Shown here: positions 54,841-64,000 of the stretch, piece after piece
How the letters are laid out: every line of letters begins with the position of its first letter
Position numbering within the stretch: the first letter of the stretch is position 1
NCBI GenBank assembly: GCA_021234155.1
Contig: JAJEKV010000301.1
Coordinates: forward strand, 252,001 to 316,000
Reading direction: 5' to 3'
Length of the DNA stretch: 64,000 nt
Source: Isoetes taiwanensis
Lineage: Eukaryota > Streptophyta > Lycopodiopsida > Isoetales > Isoetaceae
Translations under genes and position numbers: made by a program
Notes under the pieces: model-generated
Seen by the model: only the letters and a program-made list of their open reading frames with translations
Told to the model about the DNA's origin: nothing
Databases searched by the model: none

Positions 54841-56248
54841 TGTGACGTTCCAGTACGATATACGGTCTCAAGACGTATACCGTACTGCACCGTCACGCGT
54901 ACACGCCATCCCAATTGACGTGTACGCCGATGTGTAGCCAAGCAAGTGGCGCCCTAGGGGGCAACTTGCAAGGGTGCGCACACTTATTAATGTGCGCACT
55001 TTAGACCATTAACCATTAAGAGGCATACCAAGGGTCATGGAAACCCTAACCCTAACTGATAGCCTATGTAAGGCAACCAAACCCTAACTTTTCCTTTTCG
55101 TCCATAGTCCTTCCGAGCTCCATTTCGCGCGCTTCAAGAGTCAATCCCGACTCCCAAGATCTGCCTGAGCGCCTTAGCTCGTCAGATTTCCTTTCCGACC
55201 GCATCTCCAAGCAAGACAGCGACATGGACGCATTTCGAGCAGGAGGAGCAAGCCATGAATCAGGTATTTCGTCAATTCAATAGCCTAATTCGCCTTCCGG
55301 GCATAGAGTTAGCATGTTTAGCATTGAATTACCCATAGCAGCCACATAGAACCCTAGATAGCGAGCCCTAACCTAACTTCTATGATGTAGATTAGATATT
55401 ATTCTTTAGTTCTTTGATGATATGGATGTATGGATGATCTCTGTGGACTCATTGTATTGGGAAGGGGGGTAGAGGCCTACAAGCCTAGTAGTTGATGCTC
55501 CTAGCTAGTCCCTTTAGTGCACTACTAATATTCGGCCTGTGTACAAGAACCAAATCTGGTTGTGGGTGGCGGGACCAGACTGGCTTACAAGGAAGCTCAT
55601 GTCCTGATTCATGAACTGTCCTTCTGGTAGTAAGGCCTATTGGGGACTCCAGCGCACTAGATCTAATGCACTGCCACTGCGTGCGGCTGTTGCATGGGTT
55701 CGACACTTTTGGGGTGGTGTACACCTTCCATGGAGTTCAGTCGAGTAAGGGCAGTGGCCCTCTAGTCGCCTTGAGTTAGCATGCTAGCTTCTGGTGGGAG
55801 AAATCCCTACCTGCCCCATCGAAACTGGGTAGATGCAACCTAGGAATAGCTCCTTTGGCTATGCCTCCGGCGGGCTACAGTCCAGTCCCAAGACTTATCA
55901 ACCTACTCTGCAAAGTGTGCACAGGAGGGGCGGATGGAGCGGACTACCCAACTGCCATGTTCCTTTGCCAGCCAACTCCACTGTTATTGCACTCTGTCTG
56001 CTTGACCACGCTTGTCAGTCCAACCCTGTGTCTGAGCCAGGGTAGAACTCCCTTATGTGATGTACTGATCTTTGTCTATGCAGATATGTGGTGAGCCACC
56101 CCTCGTGGTGGTCATATGTTATTGATTCTGGAACATTCCAAGGTTGCAGTGATACGTGGAGGGCCCTATATTAGCATGGAGCTGGTATGGGGGATGAACT
56201 CCTGTTTATATACGGTGAGTGCACCGTATATGAGTAGGGGACGTCACA
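54841..56248 (+). repeat. E2 3' LTR
   Basis: It starts TGTGACGTTCCAGTACGATA and ends GGGGACGTCACA. It is nearly identical to the 5' LTR apart from a handful of substitutions, the missing segment of about 90 bp, and small insertions near 55408 and 55941. TTGGA follows. Confidence 0.92.
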
Positions 56249-57968
56249 TTGGATCTGGTGATTTCACTAAATCGTAGGAGCTTGGAGATGGAGAAATCGC
56301 TGGACTTTCCTTATCTAAGTTATGTAAATATCCTTCTTTATTTGCAGCAGCCATGAAGTAACAGCATAAACTTGCAGAGGTTCAAGACTTGCTTGGATTT
56401 TTTTTATGCCGTAATGTGTCGGTTCCTTCTTTCCCTAATTTCTTACTACAAAAACAATGTAAATCTCCCTTGCATTATGATCATATGATTTTTTGAAATG
56501 TCGCAGGTTCCATGGATCTCGCTTTTGATTATGGCCGGTTTAAGTCTTAGGGAAATCTCAGCGTCTTCATGAGCTGTCCTGAATCGCCACAACCATCAGA
56601 TATATTTTTCTATGGTGCCATCATTGGAGCAGGTGCATCCTAACACTCTAAATCCTCTGCATCTTACCTATTTTTTTAGATTAAAGACTTCTGTTTGCTC
56701 ATCTCTTCCATTTTTCAGAAACTTCAGGGACTCAGTAGTATGGGAGGTCGGCATGTCTAAAATCTCTGGCTCCGCCATCGCCATAACTAAAGCTTGATCA
56801 GCTTAGCTTCTTTGGTTCCATTACCAGAAAGGAGCCTTCATCCATCTGTAAGTTTTTATTCTACCCTCTGTAGAAGCATCCTCATTTGCATCAAGCGAAG
56901 ATTTTTAGTATTGAATTGTAATTATCTCTACATTTCAGGCAACATTTTGTGTTCGTAATTGTTTAGTTACTCTTTAAATTATGGCCTGGAGTTATACAAA
57001 TAGTTCCAAGGGCACAACTACAATGTCATAGCTCTGGTTCCTCCAGTTTAGAAGAATCAACAGATTAGCAGCAAAGAATATGCTCCTTATAGCAAGGGCT
57101 GGAGCTGCAACTGGCTGGAGCTTCAGGTAAAATTTCCGTAGCCCATATTTTCATCTCTTATCTTTCGGATATGAACTTGATCGATTGCAACTTTTTCTTA
57201 GCAGCAGATCAAGTTTTGCAAAGGGAATCATTCATGCTTACGGAAGAGCAAATAAAGAGCAGATAGATTCATGGGAAGATTAGGTATGAGTCTATGGGTT
57301 CTGTTATGTCTATATATTTCTTTCCTTCCTTTCATTTTGTTGCATTGGTATCAACATTTAAATCAACATATGGTATGCAAGTTTTAAGGACTCGCTTCTC
57401 TCTATTTGTAGATGTTTCATTTTTCGCAATGATCATCCAATTTTTGATTACGATAAAAAAGATCAAGCATGTTTCTTTGTGCACATATTTTTGTCATGAA
57501 ATTCTTTGTTACTGCAAGTACCACATACATTCTAAGCTGATAACTATACATCTGTTGTAAACTGATAACTACACATCGGCAAGTTATGGACATGGGGCAC
57601 GAAGTTTTAGAGCATTGATAATTTTAAGCATGTTCTCTATGGTGACCTTAGACTACCAATGGAGTTCCTGCAAATGTTAATCAGATGTTTCATTCCTCTA
57701 TTATAGTGAATAGTAATGATTGTTTCTAAATGATGTTTCTTCATGTTGAATCTCAAGTTTCAGACTCCCACCAGCATGTGCAAAACAACTCATAAGCAAT
57801 ATAGTATGCAAGTTTCCAAGACCTGTTTCTTTATTTTTGTAGACATTTCATCTTCTGCAACAGTCATCCAACATTTCTTTTTCGATAAGGACTAAAGTGT
57901 TCCAGTAAATGTGTTTTTTCTTTTATCAATTGTTGTTAAATTTGGTATGATTGAAGCACTCCTAACTG

Positions 57969-58256
57969 ATGCCTTTTTGCTTCCATCTGACAAGCTGTGA
58001 CCGCGCACCAAGAACAAAGTTGTTGAACATATGTGTTACATGTTATGGTGATCATAATCTATGTCCAATAATTTGCCCACATATGTCCCCAGTTCTTCTG
58101 GCTGTGCCATGCACTAGAGATTTGTTTTACATGTGTCTTTGTCAAATGTTGCGGAGCAGCAAACTGCAAATAGAGGCATTTCTTCTTCAACAGTTCATGG
58201 ATCTTTTAACTTTTTTTGTTGGGCTAATGATGCAAAACCTTATGAGAGCATCTTGA
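57969..58256 (+). pseudogene. Possible ARF-GEF (GNOM-like) gene fragment
   Basis: The frame includes CPHMSPVLLAVPCTRDLFYM and LRSSKLQIEAFLLQQFMDLL. This resembles the SP.(I/L)L..VC......LR...KLQ.EAF segment before the HUS region of GNOM-type ARF guanine-nucleotide exchange factors. The match is short and imperfect and surrounding exons are not found. Treat it as a lead. Confidence 0.3.
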
Positions 58257-58959
58257 AATGGTAGCATTTTATCTTAAGCAAATAGAAATTGAGTAGTGGC
58301 ATCGTGCAATTCTTATCTACTGAATGGAATGGCTATTCTGGTTTGCAAATTATACCCACTTAAGAAGTTCTTTTTTGCACAACGTTTATTCTGCACCAGA
58401 TCTTCTATTGTGTTGAAATGCAAATTCATATGCATTTTTATGTGAAGGACAATAAGATTTACAATTAGATTATTTCCTTCTGAAAAGGAACTTTAAATTA
58501 TTTGACATAAAAAATTTTGCGAGAATTGCGAGAATTTCCACGTCGGTCCATCCTCTGTCTTGGTTGTACATGAGTTGTTCTTTAAATTGTGTTTGGGGAT
58601 TTTTGCAGTTAAAAGTGCACTAAAGAGAAGCTTAAATAAAGAACCATCCTTATTTCTAGGTAGACATAAGTCCAGTCCACCTATTTGCAACTCTAAATCC
58701 TGAGCATTTTGAGTAGGTTAAAATCTTGATATGAAATGTTGCTTCATAGATATAGAAGAAAGGGGGAAATGCACACTCACCCCGGTTTTTGGTCCACTGT
58801 TGAAAACATCAGTTTTGGTAGGTCTACATGTCCTGTTTTCAAAGAATCCTACATGTGGATTTGTGAAGGTATGGTTTTGTTCGATAATGGTGTTCTTTTT
58901 TCAGTGGACTAAAACATCCACTGTTGTTTTGTAGTTTCTTCTATTGTGACATGTCATTT

Positions 58960-59290
58960 TATAATACAATCCACTGTAGGAAAGAGTACTTGAATTTCTA
59001 CATGTCTAATAATTCTATTGTCACATGTCTTTATAGATGTAGAAAAGAATATTTGATTCTCTACATGTCCTATACTTCCATTCACATGTCTTTATAGTAG
59101 TAGGACAGAGTACTTTATTTGCTAAGGCATTGTAGGAAAGAATACATGAATTACGACATGTGTAATACTTCTATTCTCACATGTCTTTATAGAAGTAGGA
59201 AAGAGTACTTGATTCTCTACATGTCCTATCCTTCCATATCACGGGTCTTTATAGTGGTAGGACAGAGTACTTGATTTGTTACATGTGATG
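58960..59290 (+). repeat. Imperfect tandem repeat of about 65-75 bp, four units
   Basis: Units contain GTAGGA(A/C)AGAGTACTTGA followed by TTCTACATGTC, CTAT.CTTC.AT and TCACATGTCTTTATAG, with drift between units. The array abuts the proposed Helitron terminal hairpin, a position where such elements often carry minisatellites. Confidence 0.7.
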
Positions 59291-59390
59291 CACGTGCACG
59301 ATCACATGTTCTTATACTAGTATTCCATGTAACACAAGTTACTTCAACTACTTCAATTACTTAACACCTATTTTTGCATAACGTGGGCAC

Positions 59391-60946
59391 CAACATGCCA
59401 AGGTGGCTCTAACATGCCACCTAGGCTCAAACATGCCAAGGTGGCTCCAACATGCCACCTAGGCTCCAACATGACAAAATGGCTCAAACATGCCACCTAG
59501 GCTCCAACGTGCTCAAACATGCCACGCAGGCTCCAACATGCCACCTATGCTCCAACTTGCCAAGGTGGCTCAAATATGCCACGTGGGCTCCAACATGCCA
59601 CCTAGGCTCCAACATTCCTAGGTGGCTCAAACATGCCACATAGGCTCAAACATGCCATGTGCTCACTTAGGCTCCAACATGCCAAGGTGGCTCCAACATG
59701 CCACCTAGGCTCAAACATGCCAAGGTGGCTCAAACATGCCACCTAGGCTCCCAACATGCCACCTAGGCTCAAACATGCCAGGTGGCTCAAACATGCCAAG
59801 GTGGGCTCAAACATGCCACCTAGGCTCCAACATGCCACCTAGGCTCAAACATGCCAAGGTGGCTCAAACATGCCACGTGGGCTCCACCATGCCACCTAGC
59901 CTCCAACATGCCAAGGTGGCTCACAACATGCCACCTAGGCTTAAATATGCCAAGTTGGCTCAAACATGCCACCTAGGCTCCAACATGCCACCGTGGCTCT
60001 AACCTGCCACCTAGGCTCAAACATGCCACGTGGGCTCCAACATGCCACGTGCCAAGGTGGCTCCAACATGCCACCTAGGCTCTAACATGCTCAAACATGC
60101 CACGCGGGCTCTAACATGCCACCTATGCTCCGGATTGCCAAGGTGGCTCAAATATGCCACGTGGGCTCCAACATGCCAAGGTGGCTCAAGCATGCCACAC
60201 AAGCCCAACATGCCACCCAGGCTCTAACATGGCAAGGTGGCTCAAACATGCCACGTGGTCTCCAACATGCCACCTAGGCTCCAACATGCCAAGGTGGCTC
60301 CAACATGCCAAGGTGGCTCAAACATGCCACCTAGGCTCCAACGCGGCTCAAACATGCCAAGGTGGCTCAAACATGCCATTGGGCTCCAACATGCCAAGGT
60401 GGCTCAAACATGCCACCCTAGGCTCAAACATGCCAAGGTGGTTCCCACATGCCAAGGTGGCTCCAACATGCCACCTAGGCTCAAACATGCCAAGGTGGCT
60501 CAAACATGCCACCTAGGCTGAAACATGACAAAATGGCTCAAACATGCCACCTAGGCTCCAACGTGCTCAAACATGCCACGCGGGCTCCAACATACCACCT
60601 ATGCTCCAACTTGCCAAGGTGGCTCAAATATGCCACGTGGGCTCCAACATTCCTAGGTGGCTCAAACATGCCATCTAGGCTCCAACATGCCACCCAGGCT
60701 CAAACATGCCAGGTGGCTCAAACATGCCAAGGTGGGCTCAAACATGCCACCTAGGCTCCAACATGCCAAGGTGGCTCAAACATGCCACGTGGACTCCATA
60801 ATGCCACGTGGGCTCCAACATGCCAAGGTGGCTCAAACATGCCACCTAGGCTCAAACATGCCAAGGTGGCTCCAACATGCCATGCAGGCTCCAACATGCC
60901 AAGGTGGCTCAGGCATGCCACCTAGTCTCAAGCATGCCACCTAGGC
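59391..60946 (+). repeat. 19-bp minisatellite array (about 80 units)
   Basis: Two main unit types alternate irregularly: AACATGCCACCTAGGCTC(A/C) and AACATGCCAAGGTGGCTC(A/C), with CCACGTGGGC and other variants. The cores GCCACCTAGGC and GCCAAGGTGGC are near reverse complements, so the array can fold into many short stems. Because 19 is not a multiple of three, it generates repetitive chance frames (MPPRLQHAKVAQTCHLGSN-like) that I do not regard as genes. Confidence 0.92.
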
Positions 60947-61089
60947 ACCCCAAGTGGTGACATGGCATGCCAAGTAAGCAAGGTCAAGTTTTGACTAGGC
61001 CAAAAAACCAAAGATGTCCATCTTTGGTCTTTTCATTGGGTGATGTTGGCAAATTTTAGGTGACATGGCTAGATGATGGTGACATGGAC

Positions 61090-64000
61090 CTTGGATGTGC
61101 TGCAAACACCGGGCAGGCACCTCGACGGCGGCCCCTTTCTTGTGAAGGGGAGTCTCCGAAAGGTATATATGCTGGTGCATTTTCTCTTGCGTATGCAGCG
61201 TCATGCTGCACATCCTGCCAAGATTTCACCTTTTTTCGAGACCCGGATTTTTATCTGTGCTTTTCTTTGTGTTTATGCTCCGGAAATTCATAATTAATGC
61301 ATGGGGCAGGGAAAAATCCTGGTTTTCAGCCAGCTGGCTTGCCAAGTGGCCCCGAGAGTACAGGAAAATCCCCGGTATTTTCGGATGAGTTTTAGACCCT
61401 CGATTTTTTATTGGGATGGGCCGCTGGGCCCTGACAAGGTTTAGACCACGTTTTCGATTTTGGGGCATGGAGGAGGCCCCGGATTGGCGATCCGACCTCG
61501 CCGCGTCGTCCGGAACGGCGAAATTACCCTAGGGGACAAGTTCCACGGCGAGTTTTCCCAGGGGATCAATCACTTACCCCTCACTAGGAGGTATTCAGCA
61601 TCCACCTCCATGCCAATTGACTACAAGTGTGTAGTAAACGACCTACTTTGGCGTTTCTTGAGAGGGGTGGTCTTCTCTGCCCACCTAAAACTTGGTCCCC
61701 TAGGTAATGGGGATGTTAGGGTCCATTGGCGGAGCCGGGTTCTGTTCGGGAGTGGGGGTCCAACCCGCCCTCCTCATTGGCTTGGACTAGCCTGCGAGAA
61801 CAAGATACTTGGGGTTCACCCTGAGGCCCTGGTAGAAGATTGAAGTGAGAATAGCAGCACTAGGACTGCTAGGTGGTATACATGTGACCACGGAGAAGCA
61901 AAGCTAGCTCCACTACCTAGTAGGACGTTCACAGGCCGGTGGTCTCAGGAAGGGGTTGGCTCGGAAGCTCGTCTCATGCCTCGCTTGTGCTTCTATTGCC
62001 GGTGCATTTTTTCTCTTGCGTGTGCGGCGTCATGCTGCACATCCCGCCAAGATTTCACCTTTTCGAGACCGAATTTTTATCCGCGGCTTTTCTTTGTGTT
62101 TATGTCCGAAATTCATAATTAATGCATGGGGCGGGGAAAAATCCTGGTTTTCAGCCAGCTGGCTTGCCAAGTGCCCCGAGAGTATAGGAAAATCCCCGTA
62201 TTTCGGGATGAGTTTTAGACCCTCGATTTTTGATTGGGATGGCCGTTGGCTGGCCTTGATTCAATTTTGGGGCATGGAGGAGGCCCGGATTGGCAATCCG
62301 ACCCGCCTGTCCGTCCCGAACGGGCGAAATTACCCTAGGGGACAAGTTCCACGGCGAAGTTTTCCTGTGGGATCAATCACTTACCCCTCACTAGGAGGTA
62401 TTCAAAGATCCACCTCCATGCCAATTGACTACAAGTGTGTAGTAAACCCGACCTACTTTGGCGTTTCTTGGAGAGGGGGTGGTCTTCACGCCTAAAACTT
62501 GGTCCCCTAGGTAATGGGGATGTTCCGGGTCCATTGGCCGAGCCAGGTTCTGCGGTTAGAGTGGGGGTCCAGCCCGCCCTCGGCCTTGGCTTGGATTAGC
62601 CCGCAAGAATAAGATACTTGGGGTTCACCCCGAGGCCCTGGTAGAAGATTGAAGTGACAATAGGAGCACTAGGACTGCTAGGTGGTATACATGTGACCAC
62701 GGAGAAGAAAAGCTAGCTCCACTGCTCAGTAGGACGTTACCGACCCGGTGGCCTCCGAAAGGGGTTGGCTCGGAAGCTCGTCTCATGCCTCTGCTTGTGC
62801 TTCTATTGCCAGTGCATTTTCTCTTGCGTGTGCAGCGTCATGTTGCATATCCTGCCAAGATTTCACCTTTTTTCGAGACCCGGATTTTTATCTGTGTTTT
62901 TTTTGTGTTTATGCTCCGGAAATTCATAATTAATGCATGGGGCGGGGAAAAATCCTGATTTTCAGCCAGCTGGCTTGCCAAGTGGCATGGCGTCTGAGGA
63001 AAATCCCGGTATTTTCGGGCGAGCTTTAGACCCTCGATTTTTTATTGGGATGGCCACCGTTGGCCCGGCTGACAGGGTTTAGACCACGTTTTCGATTTTG
63101 GGGCATGGAGGAGGCCCCGGATTGGCGATCCGACCTTCCACATCGTCTGGAATGCCGAAATTACCCTAGAGGACAAGTTCCACTACCAGTTTTCCCAGGG
63201 GATCAATCACTTACCCCCCACTAGGAGGTATTCAGATCCACCTCCATGCCAATTGACTACAAGTGTGTAGTAAATCCGACCTACTTTGGCGTTTCTTGGA
63301 GAGGGGTGGTCTTACGCCCACCTAACTTGGTCTCCTAGGTAATGGGGATGTTCCGGGTCCATTGGCAGAGCCAGTTCTTAGTTCCGGAGTGGGGGTCCAG
63401 CCCGTCCTCAGCCCCCAGCTTGGACTAGCCTGCGAGAACAAGATACTTGGGGTCACCCTGAGGCCCTGGTAGAAGATCGAAGTGAGAATAGCAGCACTAG
63501 GACTGCTAGGTGGTATACATGTGACCACGGAGAAGCAAAGCTAGCTCCACTGCCCAGTAGGACGTTACCGACCCGGTGGCCTCCGGAAGGGGGTTGGCTC
63601 GGAAGCTCGTCTCATGCCTCTGCTTGTGCTTCTATTGCCAGTGCATTTTCTCTTGCGTGTGCAGCGTCATGCTGCACATCCTGCCAAGATTTCACCTTTT
63701 TCCGAGACCCGAATTTTTATCTGTGCTTTTCTTTGTGTTTATGATCCGGAAATTCATGATTAATGCATGGGGCGGGAAAAAATCATGGTTTTCAGCCAGC
63801 TGGCTTGCCAAGTGGCCCCGAGCGTACAGGAAAATCCCCGGTATTTCCGGGTGAGCTTTAGACCCTCGATTTTTGATTGGGATGGCCACCGTTGGCCCTG
63901 ACAGGGTTTAGACCACGTTTTTTATTTTGGGGCATGGAGGAGGCCCCGGATTGGCGATCCGACCTCTCCATGTCATCTGGAATGCCGAAATTACCCTAGG
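61090..64000 (+). repeat. Satellite-like tandem array, unit about 810-830 bp, running off the window
   Basis: The landmark GTGCATTTTCTCTTGCGT occurs at 61175, 62002, 62812 and 63641 (spacings 827, 810 and 829). Between landmarks the order is constant: TTCATAATTAATGCATGGGG, TTTTCAGCCAGCTGGCTTGC, TTTAGACCCTCGATTTTT, TCAATCACTTACCCC, GACTACAAGTGTGTAGTAAA and AGGTGGTATACATGTGACCA. Units differ by substitutions and small indels. No conserved reading frame survives across units, so it is treated as noncoding satellite. Confidence 0.88.

Larger units (their letters stand above)
47649..56248 (+). mobile_element. E2: complete Ty3/gypsy chromodomain LTR retrotransposon with H3-tail Gag
   Basis: This is an 8.6-kb element with two LTRs (1470 and 1408 bp) starting TGTGACG and ending CGTCACA. 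A perfect 5-bp target duplication TTGGA lies at 47644-47648 and 56249-56253. It has a tRNA-Met primer site and a polypurine tract. Order: gag-like ORF, protease remnant, reverse transcriptase, RNase H, integrase, GPY/F, chromodomain, which is the chromovirus (Ty3/gypsy) order. The LTRs are very similar, so insertion is fairly recent. Even so, the coding region has several frameshifts, an integrase stop and damaged protease and RNase H sites, so it was probably mobilised in trans. Confidence 0.92.
56254..59320 (+). mobile_element. Possible non-autonomous Helitron (3' end at 59320; 5' end unknown)
   Basis: At 59285-59320 the hairpin GTGATGCACGTGCACGATCAC is followed by about ten bases and CTAG, then T. 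This is the Helitron 3' signature on the plus strand. No Rep or helicase coding sequence precedes it, and I cannot fix the 5' TC end, so the start given is only the nearest known boundary (end of E2 target duplication). The interval holds a possible captured gene fragment and a tandem repeat. Confidence 0.4.

Noticed and set aside
59391-60946. Array considered as a CRISPR-like locus or as repetitive protein genes
   Set aside because: There are no unique spacers and no cas genes, the context is eukaryotic, and the 19-bp period changes frame each unit; the frames arise by chance.
61090-64000. Several 60-180 residue frames in the long tandem units
   Set aside because: The frames are not kept between units; indels shift them freely, as in noncoding satellite DNA.

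Overview
This 64 kb window reads as nuclear DNA of a land plant with a large, repeat-rich genome. The evidence is intron-bearing genes with GT/AG boundaries, plant-type PLS-class PPR proteins with DYW-type deaminase domains, Ty3/gypsy chromodomain retrotransposons primed by initiator tRNA-Met, plant-type Helitrons and a LINE. The two full PPR-DYW proteins have a non-canonical PG box (WKKPAKAWIE), and decayed transposons are abundant. I infer a seed-free plant, most likely a fern, but no species marker is present.

Layout. 1-591: terminal exon of an FCP1/NIF-type HAD phosphatase gene (minus), running off the left edge. 0.7-4.5 kb: minus-strand exons of a Ulp1-like cysteine protease and a coiled-coil/half-RING protein, probably transposon cargo. 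4.5-11.8 kb: a minus-strand Ty3-type retroelement (E1) with LTR, primer site, two extra ORFs, gag and protease, but no pol; one extra ORF ends in a complete histone H3 fold. 11.8-18.8 kb: mostly noncoding, with a PPR pseudogene, a 240-bp tandem duplication and dispersed repeats. 18.8-23.7 kb: two convergent PPR-DYW editing-factor genes. 24.1 kb: a Harbinger-like MITE. 27.4-29.0 kb: a two-exon RING-PHD gene. 28.8-36.1 kb: a tandem duplication of that gene's tail; one copy carries a 5'-truncated Helitron, the other preserves the empty insertion site and carries a LINE. 38-42.6 kb: fragments of an AAE17/18-like acyl-activating enzyme, an ALA1-like P4-ATPase and a PPR gene, with introns retained. 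45.3-46.1 kb: a second LINE 3' end. 47.6-56.2 kb: a complete Ty3 chromodomain element (E2) with two LTRs and a TTGGA target duplication; its Gag begins with the histone H3 tail MARTKQTAR. 56.3-59.3 kb: sequence ending in a Helitron-type terminus. 59.4-60.95 kb: a 19-bp minisatellite. 61.1 kb to the end: an approximately 820-bp satellite.

The most striking result is that E1 and E2, which are related to each other by LTR, zinc knuckle and post-knuckle sequence, each carry a different piece of histone H3. E1 has the whole H3 core fused to an unknown N-terminal region. E2 has the unmodified first nine residues of the H3 tail at the start of Gag, plus a C-terminal chromodomain, which is a reader of H3 tails. 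This suggests a retrotransposon lineage that captured histone H3 and uses it as a chromatin mimic or nucleic-acid packaging module. The function is inference; the sequence matches are direct.
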